DNA from: Neobacillus cucumis
GTDB taxonomy: Bacteria > Bacillota > Bacilli > Bacillales > Cytobacillaceae
Direction of reading: 5' to 3'
Assembly (NCBI RefSeq): GCF_002860255.1
Contig: NZ_PGVE01000083.1
Coordinates: 1 to 64,000 of the forward strand
Length of the DNA: 64,000 nucleotides
How positions within the stretch are numbered: position 1 is the stretch's first letter; the number at the start of each line of letters is the position of its first letter. Of the stretch, positions 42,631 to 52,215 are shown piece by piece. Under the pieces are notes generated by a model. It made no database searches. It was given only the letters and a program-made list of their open reading frames with translations, and was not told the origin of the DNA. Made by a program: the position numbers and the translations under genes.

Positions 42631-43815
42631 ATGCCGCGAGCCTTATGGCTTTTGATTATTGGGATGGCTGTGAATGTAATAGGCTCTTCTTTTTTATGGC
42701 CTTTAAATACAATCTATATTCACGATACCTTAGGTAAGTCTTTATCTATAGCAGGTATTGTACTTATGCTTAACTCAGGGGCAAATGTGATCGGAAATCT
42801 TTATGGCGGACATTTGTTTGATAAGATTGGCGGATATAAATCGATCCTACTGGGAATCGGGATTTCTTTATTAGCTCTCATAGGCTTATCCATCTGGCAT
42901 AACTGGCCAGAATATGTTGTTTTCTTAACCATAGTGGGCTTCGGGACTGGTATTATTTTTCCTTCCATGTATGCGATGGCCGGTTCCGTTTGGAAAGGAG
43001 GAGGCCGTAAATCCTTTAATGCGCTGTATGTTGCACAAAATCTAGGAGTGGCCATCGGGGCATCGCTTGGGGGGATTGTCGCTGCTTATTCCTTTCAACT
43101 CATTTTCCTGGCCAATACCATCATGTATGTCATCTTTTTATTGATTGCTGTCTTTGGGTATAAAGGAATTTCGGTAGACCCTGCTAAACAAAAACATAGG
43201 GAAGTAAATGTGAAGGCTGTTAACAGAATGAATCTGCAGGCTTTATTGATCCTTTGTTTAGGTTATTTGCTGTGCTGGGTTGCCTATAGCCAATGGACAA
43301 CGACCATTGCCTCTTATACACAGGAAATTAATATCACATTAACCCAATATAGTTTGTTATGGACCATTAATGGTGCCATTATTGTACTGGGGCAGCCGCT
43401 GTTAAACGGCATCTTAAAGCATCTTCAATCATCATTAAAAAAGCAAATCCTGATAGGGATTGGAATCTTTATAATTTCCTTTTTTGTAGCAGGGAAAGCT
43501 GGAGATTTTACAGGCTTTTTAGCAGCGATGATCATTTTAACCATTGGTGAAATGTTCATTTGGCCGGCCGTTCCAACGGTTGCTTTTGCTTTGGCACCGA
43601 AAGGGAGGGAAGGTTTTTATCAAGGGATCGTGAACAGTACGGCCACAGGTGGAAGAATGATTGGTCCAGTGCTTGGCGGAATACTAGTGGATCACTATAA
43701 TATGTCGACTTTATTTACGGTATTAGTCTGTCTATTCATAACCGCAATCGGAACGACATTAGTCTATGACCGTCGTTTGAAACTGAAAGAGAATGTCACG
43801 GCGAAAACGATATAA
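42631..43815 (+). CDS. yttB: MFS transporter YttB
   Basis: 394 aa with about 12 transmembrane helices; the loop GGHLFDKIGGYKS between helices 2 and 3 is the major-facilitator signature. B. subtilis YttB has 397 aa and unknown substrate; multidrug efflux is likely but unproven. The ATG is preceded by AAAGGGG. No regulator is adjacent. Followed by a strong terminator. Confidence 0.9.
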   Translation: MPRALWLLIIGMAVNVIGSSFLWPLNTIYIHDTLGKSLSIAGIVLMLNSGANVIGNLYGGHLFDKIGGYKSILLGIGISLLALIGLSIWHNWPEYVVFLTIVGFGTGIIFPSMYAMAGSVWKGGGRKSFNALYVAQNLGVAIGASLGGIVAAYSFQLIFLANTIMYVIFLLIAVFGYKGISVDPAKQKHREVNVKAVNRMNLQALLILCLGYLLCWVAYSQWTTTIASYTQEINITLTQYSLLWTINGAIIVLGQPLLNGILKHLQSSLKKQILIGIGIFIISFFVAGKAGDFTGFLAAMIILTIGEMFIWPAVPTVAFALAPKGREGFYQGIVNSTATGGRMIGPVLGGILVDHYNMSTLFTVLVCLFITAIGTTLVYDRRLKLKENVTAKTI

Positions 43816-43822
43816 AGAAAGG

Positions 43823-43851
43823 ACCACAGTTGCAGATAACTGTGGTTTTTT
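43823..43851 (+). terminator. Terminator after yttB
   Basis: Perfect nine-base-pair stem ACCACAGTT / AACTGTGGT followed by TTTTT. Confidence 0.88.
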
Positions 43852-43951
43852 GCTATGAAACAATCTACTATTAAGATATATTAAATTTTGGCGAATAGTA
43901 GCTAAATACAGTAACGGGGTTTACAAAAGAAGGATGAAAGTGGGTGATGAG

Positions 43952-45730
43952 ATGTTTGCGTTATTGCCTCTTATGCTTGAACGGGTCGGTATATTAATCA
44001 TTGTGGCTTTTATTTTATCAAGGATGAAATCATTCCGGCAGGTCATCCATAATGAGCGGGGGATAGCAGCAAAGGTAACCATCATTGCTATTTTTGGTGC
44101 CTTTGGAATTATCAGCAATTACACAGGTGTTGAAATAGGTCATGGGATGGTTACGTCGCAAGACTGGCTGACAGATGTGGACTCTACTGGCGCAATCGCG
44201 AATACAAGAATTATGGGTGTCGTGATAGGGGGCTTGCTTGGCGGGCCCATGATTGGAATAGGAGTAGGCTTAATTGCAGGATTACACCGATTATCGCTAG
44301 GGGGGTTCACGGCCATTGCATGTGCTGTGTCCACCATTTTTGCGGGAGTCGTTACAGGTTTTTTAAGTAAGCGTTTTAAAATACAGGAAAGTGGTTCCAC
44401 ATCAAAAGCAGTCATAATGGGAATTTTGATGGAATGTCTCCAGATGGGGATTATTCTAATACTTGCAAAGCCCTTTGATGAAGCACTTAATCTTGTAAAA
44501 CTTATTGCCTTTCCGATGATTGCGATTAATGGACTGGGGACACTTTTATTTTTACTAATTATCCAGGATATATTTAAAGAGCAGGAACGAACAAGAGCAT
44601 TGCAGACACATAAAGCACTATATATTGCTAATCAAACACTGCCATTTTTTCGGAAGGGCTTAAATATGGATTCCTGTACCAAAGCAGCTGAGATTATTTT
44701 GAAATGGACGGGGGCAGATGCCATCGCCATCACAAATCAGCAGCAAGTATTAGCTCATGTTGGAGCCGGGTGCGATCATCATCTTCCGTCTGGAACGATG
44801 GCTACCGAATTAACCAAAAAGGTTTTGGATAGAGGGAAAATTATTATTGCGAAATCAGCTGCAGAAATTCGATGCTTTAACTCAAATTGCCCGCTAGAGG
44901 CAGCTATTGTTTTACCTCTTAAGGTTTATAATAAAACGGTAGGAACACTTAAGCTCTATTTTACTCATTCTAGCAAACTGGATCGTGTTGAGCAGGAGCT
45001 TGCAGAAGGATTAGGAAAATTATTCTCCGGCCAGCTTGAAATGGCAGAATTGGAACGTCAAAGACGGTTATTAAAAGACGCTGAAATCAAAGCCTTACAG
45101 GCCCAGGTGCACCCGCATTTTTTATTTAATGCCATTAATACGATTTCAAGCTTAGTCCGAAAAGATGCAGACCAAGCTAGAAAGCTGTTAATTCAATTAA
45201 GTGTCTTCTTTCGAAGTAATCTTCAAGGGGCCCGTCAAATGTTAATACCACTTGAAAAAGAGCTCGAGCATGTAGAGGCCTATCTGTCGATTGAACAAGC
45301 AAGATTCCCTGGCCGCTATGAAGTGAAATTTGAAATAGATCCTTCATTGGAAGAGGTATTAATACCACCGTTTACCTTGCAGCCGTTGGTAGAGAATGCT
45401 ATTCGTTATGCCTTTTCAAAAGCACAAACCGGAACCGTTCTTGTACGTGCATTCCAAGATGAAGGAGGAATGATATTGATTACAGAGGATAATGGAAAGG
45501 GAGTTCCTCTGGAAAAACTCGAAATCCTTGGAAATCAGACGGTGCAATCGGCGGATGGGACAGGTACAGCTCTTTGGAATATTAAGAAGAGAATTGAAGA
45601 AATTTATGGGTCTCATGCTTCATTTCAGATTAATAGTATAGTAGATAAGGGGACAAGCGTTGTAATTAAATTGCCGTTGACCGGACAAACATGGGGGGAA
45701 GAAAGTGTTAAAAGCATTTATCGTGGATGA
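43952..45730 (+). CDS. lytS: Sensor histidine kinase LytS
   Basis: 592 aa from ATG 43952 (MFALLPLMLERVG), which aligns with the LytS N-terminus and has GGGTGA upstream; ATG 43934 is a weaker alternative. Membrane 5TM-LYT sensor domain (residues 1-200), a GAF-like domain (about 220-360), then the LytS-type kinase box HPHFLFNAINTISSL with His387 and an HATPase domain with N box VENAIRYAF and DNGKGVP. Homologues sense pyruvate or membrane potential. Overlaps lytT by 26 bp and lies directly before cstA. Confidence 0.93.
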   Translation: MFALLPLMLERVGILIIVAFILSRMKSFRQVIHNERGIAAKVTIIAIFGAFGIISNYTGVEIGHGMVTSQDWLTDVDSTGAIANTRIMGVVIGGLLGGPMIGIGVGLIAGLHRLSLGGFTAIACAVSTIFAGVVTGFLSKRFKIQESGSTSKAVIMGILMECLQMGIILILAKPFDEALNLVKLIAFPMIAINGLGTLLFLLIIQDIFKEQERTRALQTHKALYIANQTLPFFRKGLNMDSCTKAAEIILKWTGADAIAITNQQQVLAHVGAGCDHHLPSGTMATELTKKVLDRGKIIIAKSAAEIRCFNSNCPLEAAIVLPLKVYNKTVGTLKLYFTHSSKLDRVEQELAEGLGKLFSGQLEMAELERQRRLLKDAEIKALQAQVHPHFLFNAINTISSLVRKDADQARKLLIQLSVFFRSNLQGARQMLIPLEKELEHVEAYLSIEQARFPGRYEVKFEIDPSLEEVLIPPFTLQPLVENAIRYAFSKAQTGTVLVRAFQDEGGMILITEDNGKGVPLEKLEILGNQTVQSADGTGTALWNIKKRIEEIYGSHASFQINSIVDKGTSVVIKLPLTGQTWGEESVKSIYRG

Positions 45731-46451
45731 TGAGCCGCTTGCAAGAGATGAGCTTTCCTATTTGCTCAAACGAAGTAAGCAGGTAGAGATAGCAGGTGAA
45801 GCGGATAGTGTCGAGGCTGCCATGGAAGGCTTGCGAACTCTGGAGATTGATGTCATTTTTTTAGATATTCAGCTTGAAGAGGAAAGTGGGATTGAGATAG
45901 CCAGTAAACTAAATCAGTTAGACTATCCGCCTTTGATTGTGTTTGCTACGGCATTTGATGAATATGCGCTTAAAGCTTTTGAACTTAATGCAGTGGATTA
46001 TCTATTAAAACCAATCGATGAAAAAAGAATTCAGAACACGATCGATAAACTTTATAAGCTGGCTGGTAATCAAGAGCAGAACATCTCACTATCTGCTAAA
46101 CAGCAAACTTTCCAAAATGAACGTTCGGAAAAGCTAGCCGTTTCGATTGATGAAAAAATCGTGCTGCTTAATATAGCCGACATCCTTTATGTTGGGACAC
46201 AGGATGGAAAAACGGTTGTTGCTACAGATAAACAAAAGCTATGGGTCAATGAACCACTGGTCACATTTGAACGAAAATTGCTTAACGGGGCCATCATTCG
46301 TGTCCATCGCGCTTATTTAGTAAATATTGACGCCATTTTAGAGATAGAACCGTGGTTTAATTCCACCTACAATTTAATTATGAAATCAGGGGAGAAGGTT
46401 CCTGTCAGCAGAACCTATACAAAGGAACTGAAACAGCTGCTAGGATTTTAA
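45705..46451 (+). CDS. lytT: LytTR-type response regulator LytT
   Basis: 248 aa. Receiver domain with phospho-acceptor Asp54 (VIFLDIQ), acidic pocket VDDEPLAR and Lys in LLKPID. C-terminal LytTR DNA-binding domain from about residue 140 with RVHRAYLVNID and VPVSRTYTKEL. GTG start at 45705 behind GGGGGAAG, inside the end of lytS. The next gene is cstA on the same strand after 138 bp, so cstA is the obvious candidate target. Confidence 0.93.
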   Translation: MLKAFIVDDEPLARDELSYLLKRSKQVEIAGEADSVEAAMEGLRTLEIDVIFLDIQLEEESGIEIASKLNQLDYPPLIVFATAFDEYALKAFELNAVDYLLKPIDEKRIQNTIDKLYKLAGNQEQNISLSAKQQTFQNERSEKLAVSIDEKIVLLNIADILYVGTQDGKTVVATDKQKLWVNEPLVTFERKLLNGAIIRVHRAYLVNIDAILEIEPWFNSTYNLIMKSGEKVPVSRTYTKELKQLLGF

Positions 46452-46527
46452 CAGCTGTTTTTTGTATTTCAATGAAGATTTCCTGTCTTTCAGCTTCAAA
46501 TTACAGCAATTTATCTTGAAAAAGACA

Positions 46528-46541
46528 TGTTATCGTTTTCA
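46528..46541 (+). promoter_or_regulatory. cre-like (CcpA) site upstream of cstA
   Basis: TGTTATCGTTTTCA fits the consensus TGWAANCGNTNWCA with one mismatch and lies 49 bp before the cstA start codon, a normal place for catabolite repression. B. subtilis cstA is recalled as CcpA-repressed. Confidence 0.6.
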
Positions 46542-46589
46542 TTTAATATGATAAAGATAGTTAATTTGTTGTAGGGAGGATGGAAGAAA

Positions 46590-48383
46590 ATGAATGCGGT
46601 TTCAGTTGTCATTGGCTCCATTTGTATTTTAATGATTGCTTACCGTTTATATGGGACGTTTATGGCTGCAAAGGTTTTAAAGTTAGATGATTCCAAGCCG
46701 ACACCGGCTCATGAATTAAATGATGGAAAGGATTATGTACCAACGAATAAATGGGTGACGTTCGGCCACCATTTTGCGGCAATCGCTGCGGCCGGTCCAC
46801 TTGTAGGACCAATCTTGGCAGCCCAATTTGGTTATTTGCCAAGTTTACTTTGGCTGTTAATTGGTGCGGTCATCGGTGGTGCTGTGCATGATGCGGTTGT
46901 TTTATATGCTTCCATGCGCAAAAAGGGGAAATCGTTATCTGAAGTAGCAAAAGAAGAATTAGGTCCTGTTGCAGGTTTTTGTACTGGACTTGCTATGTTA
47001 TTCATTATCACGATTACCATGGCCGGACTTTCCATGGTTGTCCTTCATGCCCTTGAAAATAATCCTTGGGGAACCTTCTCAGTAGGAATCACCATCCCAA
47101 TAGCAATGGGTGTAGGGATTTTTTATAAAAAAACAGGCAATCTAAAAGTCACTACTACTATTGGATTTATTCTTGTAATGGTTGGAGTATTTGTTGGTCC
47201 AATGATTCAAGATACTAAGTTAGGAGATTGGCTCACCTTAGATACAAAAACATTAGCTATTATTCTGCCAATTTATGCTTTCTTTGCGGCAGCCTTACCG
47301 GTATGGCTTCTGCTTGCACCAAGGGATTATTTAAGCAGTTTTATGAAGATTGGTGTATTTATTGCACTTATTATTGGAGTATTTATCATTAATCCAACTA
47401 TTCAAATGCCTGCACTTACAAAATTTACACAAGGCGGCGGTCCTGTTATTGCTGGTCCAGTTTGGCCATTTATCTCCATTACCATTGCCTGTGGAGCCAT
47501 TTCTGGTTTCCATGCCTTTGTTGGATCAGGTACGACACCAAAAATGCTCAATCGTTGGTCAGATATCAAGGTGGTTGGCTTTGGTGCTATGTTAGTTGAG
47601 TGTGTTGTAGGGATTATGGCATTAATTGCAGCAACAGCACTTCAGCCTGCTGATTATTTTGCCATCAATTCAACTCCAGAAGTATTTAAAACGTTAGGAA
47701 TGCATGTTGATCAATTACCAAAGCTGGCAAAAGAGATTGGTATTGACTTAGAAGGAAGAACAGGCGGTGCCGTTACATTAGCTGTTGGGATGACCTATGT
47801 CTTTACTTCGATTCCTTGGTTTGCTAAATTATCATCCTACTTTTTCCAGTTTGTCATCATGTTTGAGGCTGTCTTTATTTTAACCGCGATTGATTCTGGA
47901 ACCCGTGTAGCCCGTTATTTAATTCAAGATTTCTTTGGAGAATTCTATAAACCTTTGAAAAAAACAGATTGGCTGCCTGGCTCTATTTTTGCAAGTGCTT
48001 TAGCTTGCTTTATTTGGGGATACCTTCTCTTCTCGGGTGATATTGGTTCGGTTTGGGCTTTATTTGGAGTATCCAATCAATTAATGGCATCGATTGGATT
48101 AATCGTAGGTGCAACGGTGATTTTAAAAATAGCCGACAAACGCAGATACATGCTAACCTGTTTAGTGCCGCTTGCCTATTTGTTTGTCACTGTTAACTAC
48201 GCAGGCTATTGGATGGTCAAAAACGTCTATTTAAATCCTGCTGCAGCAGGGTACAGCGTATTAAATGGTGTCTTATCGATTATCATGCTAGTACTGGGAA
48301 TTATTATTCTGGTCACAGCTATTAAGAAATGGACAACGATGTGGAATTCCCCGCGTTTCCAATTTGGTTCAAAGGTAGCTTAG
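46590..48383 (+). CDS. cstA: CstA-family carbon starvation / pyruvate transporter
   Basis: 597 aa with about 16-18 hydrophobic segments. Signature regions: GHHFAAIAAAGPLVGPILAAQFG near the N-terminus, GAVIGGAVHDAVVLYASMRKKGKSL, and GFHAFVGSGTTPKML. Relatives import pyruvate (E. coli BtsT/CstA) and peptides. ATG behind AGGGAGGATGG. Position directly after lytST and the cre-like site suggest induction by an external carboxylate and repression by good carbon sources. Confidence 0.94.
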   Translation: MNAVSVVIGSICILMIAYRLYGTFMAAKVLKLDDSKPTPAHELNDGKDYVPTNKWVTFGHHFAAIAAAGPLVGPILAAQFGYLPSLLWLLIGAVIGGAVHDAVVLYASMRKKGKSLSEVAKEELGPVAGFCTGLAMLFIITITMAGLSMVVLHALENNPWGTFSVGITIPIAMGVGIFYKKTGNLKVTTTIGFILVMVGVFVGPMIQDTKLGDWLTLDTKTLAIILPIYAFFAAALPVWLLLAPRDYLSSFMKIGVFIALIIGVFIINPTIQMPALTKFTQGGGPVIAGPVWPFISITIACGAISGFHAFVGSGTTPKMLNRWSDIKVVGFGAMLVECVVGIMALIAATALQPADYFAINSTPEVFKTLGMHVDQLPKLAKEIGIDLEGRTGGAVTLAVGMTYVFTSIPWFAKLSSYFFQFVIMFEAVFILTAIDSGTRVARYLIQDFFGEFYKPLKKTDWLPGSIFASALACFIWGYLLFSGDIGSVWALFGVSNQLMASIGLIVGATVILKIADKRRYMLTCLVPLAYLFVTVNYAGYWMVKNVYLNPAAAGYSVLNGVLSIIMLVLGIIILVTAIKKWTTMWNSPRFQFGSKVA

Positions 48384-48482
48384 AATTTCGAGCAGTTGAC
48401 TATAATCGTCAACTGCTTTTTCATTTCTATAACGTTTAAAATCACACGCTCATGTCCATCCTGAATTTAGGCAATTGTTTGC

Positions 48483-48511
48483 TTGCATAGTCACAGAAAA
48501 TTTAATACAAT
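48483..48511 (+). promoter_or_regulatory. SigA promoter of the leuS T-box transcript
   Basis: TTGCAT (48483-48488), a 17-bp spacer and TACAAT (48506-48511), about 25 bp before Stem I of the T-box. Confidence 0.75.
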
Positions 48512-48540
48512 AACCGTAATACTCTATATTAAAAAACTGT

Positions 48541-48772
48541 GATTAGGAGTAGTAGTGATTTTTACTCGAAAGACTAGAGAGTTGACGGCTGGTGGAAGTC
48601 AACCGGGTACATCACGAACTCGCCTTTGAGTTGCAGACATGAACGTATAGTAATGTCTGACGTTTACCGCGTTAAGGATGAATGAAGCGAGTGTTTTGAC
48701 ACTAATGTGGGTGGTACCGCGGGAAGATACATACAATCCTCTCGTCCCTTATCGGGATGAGGGGTTTTTTAT
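48541..48772 (+). promoter_or_regulatory. T-box leader, Leu specifier (CTC)
   Basis: Stem I carries GAA-CTC-GCC, placing specifier codon CTC at 48619-48621, which reads leucine. The T-box sequence AATGTGGGTGGTACCGCGG lies at 48704-48722; its TGG triplet pairs with uncharged tRNA-Leu. A terminator (48738-48770) completes the switch. Low charging of tRNA-Leu should raise leuS transcription. Confidence 0.95.
48738..48772 (+). terminator. T-box terminator
   Basis: Eleven-base-pair stem CCTCTCGTCCC / GGGATGAGGGG with loop TTATC, followed by TTTTTT. It competes with the antiterminator formed by the T-box sequence. Confidence 0.93.
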
Positions 48773-48795
48773 TTTTCAATAGGAGGAACATCGAA

Positions 48796-51213
48796 ATGAG
48801 TTTTAATCATCAACAGATCGAGAAGAAGTGGCAAAAAAAATGGGAAGAAGAAAAAACGTTCAAAACGAGCGAGGAATATGATAAACGGAAATTCTATGCA
48901 TTAGATATGTTTCCCTATCCATCCGGGGCTGGTCTTCATGTTGGGCACCCTGAAGGATATACGGCTACAGATATTCTTTCACGTTTAAAAAGGATGCAAG
49001 GATATAATGTTCTTCATCCAATGGGCTGGGATGCCTTTGGATTACCTGCAGAACAGTATGCATTAGATACAGGTAACGACCCTGCTGAATTTACTGAAAA
49101 GAATATTAATACTTTCCGCAGACAAATTAAAGCACTTGGTTTTTCCTATGATTGGGACCGTGAAGTAAACACCACTGATCCAGACTATTACAAATGGACG
49201 CAGTGGATTTTCTTAAAGCTTTGGGAAAAAGGGCTTGCTTATATCGATGAAGTTGCCGTGAACTGGTGTCCGGCACTTGGAACAGTTTTAGCTAATGAAG
49301 AGGTTATTGACGGAAAAAGTGAACGCGGCGGACATCCAGTTGAGCGCCGTCCGATGAAGCAATGGATGTTAAAAATTACAGCCTATGGTGACCGTTTACT
49401 TGAGGATTTAGAAGAGTTAGATTGGCCGGAAAGCTTGAAAGAAATGCAGCGGAACTGGATTGGACGCTCCGAGGGAGCAGAGGTTACTTTCCAAATTGAT
49501 GGGCACGAAGAAACTTTTACAGTGTTCACAACACGTCCAGATACATTATTCGGTGCAACATATGCCGTGCTAGCACCTGAGCATGCCTTTGTTGAAAAAA
49601 TTACAACAGATGAGCAGCGTGCCGCCGTTGATGCCTACTTAGAGAAAGTTAAAATGAAGAGCGACTTAGAACGTACTGACTTAGCCAAAGAGAAAACAGG
49701 TGTATTTACCGGTGCGTATGCCATTAATCCTTCTAATGGTGAAAAAATGCCAATCTGGATTGCGGACTATGTATTAGTAAGTTATGGAACTGGAGCGATT
49801 ATGGCCGTCCCTGCCCATGATGAGCGTGACTGGGAATTCGCAAAAGAATTTAACTTACCAATTAAACCAGTAGTGGCAGGCGGAGATGTAGAGAAAGAAG
49901 CCTACACTGGTGACGGTGAGCATATCAACTCTGAATTTTTAAATGGCTTAAATAAAGAAGAAGCAATCACCAAGATGATTGCCTGGTTAGAAGAAAAGGG
50001 TATTGGAACGAAAAAGGTAACGTATCGTTTACGCGACTGGTTATTCAGCCGTCAGCGTTATTGGGGTGAGCCAATTCCTATTATTCATTGGGAAGATGGC
50101 ACAATGACTGCCGTTCCTGAAGAACAGCTTCCATTGACTTTACCAAAAACGACCGATATCAAGCCATCTGGAACAGGTGAATCTCCGCTTGCGAATATTG
50201 AGGACTGGGTAAATGTCGTTGATCCTGAGACGGGTAAAAAAGGCCGCCGTGAAACGAATACCATGCCGCAGTGGGCAGGCAGCTGCTGGTACTATTTACG
50301 TTATATTGATCCAAAAAATAATCAAGAATTAGCATCACAGGAAAAATTAAATCATTGGCTTCCAGTTGATATATACATTGGCGGTGCCGAACATGCCGTG
50401 CTTCACTTGCTATATGCACGTTTCTGGCATAAGTTCTTATACGATATCGGTGTAGTCCCAACAAAGGAACCGTTCCAAAAGCTATTCAACCAAGGGATGA
50501 TTTTAGGTGAAGGCAATGAAAAGATGAGTAAATCAAAAGGAAATGTAGTTAATCCTGATGACATTATCGACAGCCATGGTGCCGATACCCTTCGTTTATA
50601 TGAAATGTTTATGGGACCTCTTGATGCATCGATTGCTTGGTCAACAAATGGCTTGGATGGTTCCCGCCGCTTTTTAGATCGGATTTGGCGTTTATTGGTA
50701 GAGGAAAACGGTGAATTGAGCCCGAAAATACAGCCAAATGAAGAAGCATCAAATCTTGAAAAAGTGTATCATCAAACTGTAAAAAAAGTGACAGAGGATT
50801 ATGAGGGACTACGATTTAATACAGCCATTTCACAAATGATGGTCTTTATTAATGAAGCATATAAAGCAACCGTACTTCCAAAGAATTATATTGAAGGCTT
50901 TGTTAAACTCCTTGCTCCAGTTTGTCCGCATATTGTTGAAGAGCTATGGGAAAAGCTAGGACATAGTGGTACAATCGCTTATGAAGCATGGCCAGCGTAT
51001 GATGAAGCGAAATTAGTAGATGATGAAGTAGAGATTGTTATCCAGGTCAATGGTAAAGTAAAAACGAAGTTAAGGGTTCCAACGGATGCAACAAAAGAGG
51101 CATTAGAAGGGATCGCAATGGATGATGACCGAGTGAAGGAACAAATCGAAGGGAAGACAGTTCGCAAAGTGATTACTGTGCCAGGTAAATTGGTAAATAT
51201 CGTGGCGAATTAA
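48796..51213 (+). CDS. leuS: Leucyl-tRNA synthetase LeuS
   Basis: 805 aa (B. subtilis 804), class I synthetase. Start at 48796 (MSFNHQQIEKKW) nine bases behind AGGAGG; an in-frame ATG at 48757 lies inside the T-box terminator. HIGH-type motif in YPSGAGLHVGHPEGY, the CP1 editing domain with TTRPDTLFGATY and GTGAIMAVPAHDERD, and KMSKSKGN. Regulated by the T-box leader and ended by a terminator 17 bp after the stop. Confidence 0.98.
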   Translation: MSFNHQQIEKKWQKKWEEEKTFKTSEEYDKRKFYALDMFPYPSGAGLHVGHPEGYTATDILSRLKRMQGYNVLHPMGWDAFGLPAEQYALDTGNDPAEFTEKNINTFRRQIKALGFSYDWDREVNTTDPDYYKWTQWIFLKLWEKGLAYIDEVAVNWCPALGTVLANEEVIDGKSERGGHPVERRPMKQWMLKITAYGDRLLEDLEELDWPESLKEMQRNWIGRSEGAEVTFQIDGHEETFTVFTTRPDTLFGATYAVLAPEHAFVEKITTDEQRAAVDAYLEKVKMKSDLERTDLAKEKTGVFTGAYAINPSNGEKMPIWIADYVLVSYGTGAIMAVPAHDERDWEFAKEFNLPIKPVVAGGDVEKEAYTGDGEHINSEFLNGLNKEEAITKMIAWLEEKGIGTKKVTYRLRDWLFSRQRYWGEPIPIIHWEDGTMTAVPEEQLPLTLPKTTDIKPSGTGESPLANIEDWVNVVDPETGKKGRRETNTMPQWAGSCWYYLRYIDPKNNQELASQEKLNHWLPVDIYIGGAEHAVLHLLYARFWHKFLYDIGVVPTKEPFQKLFNQGMILGEGNEKMSKSKGNVVNPDDIIDSHGADTLRLYEMFMGPLDASIAWSTNGLDGSRRFLDRIWRLLVEENGELSPKIQPNEEASNLEKVYHQTVKKVTEDYEGLRFNTAISQMMVFINEAYKATVLPKNYIEGFVKLLAPVCPHIVEELWEKLGHSGTIAYEAWPAYDEAKLVDDEVEIVIQVNGKVKTKLRVPTDATKEALEGIAMDDDRVKEQIEGKTVRKVITVPGKLVNIVAN

Positions 51214-51230
51214 TTAAACTACTAAATTGA

Positions 51231-51262
51231 ACATCCTCCTGTACCTTTGGAGGATGTTTTTC
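51231..51262 (+). terminator. Terminator after leuS
   Basis: Nine-base-pair perfect stem ACATCCTCC / GGAGGATGT followed by TTTTTCT. Confidence 0.9.
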
Positions 51263-51278
51263 TGAAAGGATGAATGGG

Positions 51279-51593
51279 ATGGAAGAAATTAAAGTCATTA
51301 CGCCGGAAGAATTACAAAAAAAGCTGGAGGCAGGGGAAAAACTTGAGCTGGTAGATGTAAGAGAAGATGAGGAAGTTGTATTCGGAATGATACCGGGAGC
51401 CAAACATATTCGTATGGGCGAAATTCCTGCTAACTTAGACTACTTTGATAAAGATAAGGAATATATTTTTATTTGCCGCTCAAGCCACCGCAGTGGAAAT
51501 GTCTGTCATTATCTTCAAGAACACGGGTATAAGGTCCGCAATATGATCGGTGGAATGCTTGCATGGACAGGAGAAACTGAATACACAGAATAA
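51279..51593 (+). CDS. ytwF: Rhodanese-like protein YtwF
   Basis: 104 aa from ATG 51279, eight bases behind GAAAGGA; an ATG at 51270 overlaps that site. Single rhodanese domain with ELVDVREDEE and the active-site loop CRSSHRSG, Cys being the sulfur carrier. Likely handles persulfide sulfur; the acceptor is unknown. B. subtilis YtwF is 103 aa. A terminator follows. Confidence 0.92.
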   Translation: MEEIKVITPEELQKKLEAGEKLELVDVREDEEVVFGMIPGAKHIRMGEIPANLDYFDKDKEYIFICRSSHRSGNVCHYLQEHGYKVRNMIGGMLAWTGETEYTE

Positions 51594-51621
51594 CCGATTC
51601 CGCTAGGGAATCGGTTTTTTT
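51593..51621 (+). terminator. Terminator after ytwF
   Basis: Perfect nine-base-pair stem ACCGATTCC / GGAATCGGT followed by seven T, overlapping the ytwF stop codon. Confidence 0.9.
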
Positions 51622-51637
51622 GTTTAGTAGCTGTAAA

Positions 51638-52075
51638 TCAGGTTCCACCTGTCGTGGTATCAAATCCATGATGATGCCCTGAGGGTCCTCCGCCATTAAA
51701 GAATTGATCCTGTTGTTGACTGCTATTATCAAAGCCTTGTCCACTGCTATCAGTGTTATCATCGGGGTTTTGCTGATTTTGATCAAATTCTGAAGTACTA
51801 TCCCCGCCCCAGGAATTGCTAGTATCTTGTCCTGATTGCTGATCTTCTTGTGTGTTAAATCCACCTTGTTGTTGCTGATTTTGCTCCGAGTTGCTTTCTC
51901 CCTGTTGGTGATTTTGATTTGTATTTGTATTTGAACCTGGCTGTTGTCTTTGATTAAAAGCCATTTGGCTGTTCGAATTGCCGCCGTTTGATAAACCAAG
52001 ATAGGAAACCATTCCTGCAACTAACGCTAAGCTGCCAAAACTGACTCCCCATGAAATTTTTTGTTTTTTATCCAC
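51638..52075 (-). CDS. Membrane-anchored Q/N/G/S-rich protein
   Basis: I do not recognise this protein. 145 aa from GTG 52075, seven bases behind AGGAG (TTG 52078 is the alternative). A short basic N-terminus (VDKKQKISWG) and one hydrophobic helix (about 12-29) are followed by some 115 residues of low complexity made mainly of Q, N, S, G and D, ending in GPSGHHHGFDTTTGG. The outward tail would be disordered and acidic. A surface or spore-envelope role is conceivable only. It converges on ytwF. Confidence 0.8.
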   Translation of the reverse strand: MDKKQKISWGVSFGSLALVAGMVSYLGLSNGGNSNSQMAFNQRQQPGSNTNTNQNHQQGESNSEQNQQQQGGFNTQEDQQSGQDTSNSWGGDSTSEFDQNQQNPDDNTDSSGQGFDNSSQQQDQFFNGGGPSGHHHGFDTTTGGT

Positions 52076-52215
52076 CAAGATACTCCTTTCTATTTTGACC
52101 TCAGAAAAGAGTTTACAAGTTAAAACTTAAAAAAACCTTAACTTTTAAATATGTCTATTTTTAAAATTCAGAAAAATTGAGAATAATAGTAGAAAAAAGT
52201 AAGGGAGAGAGTTTT

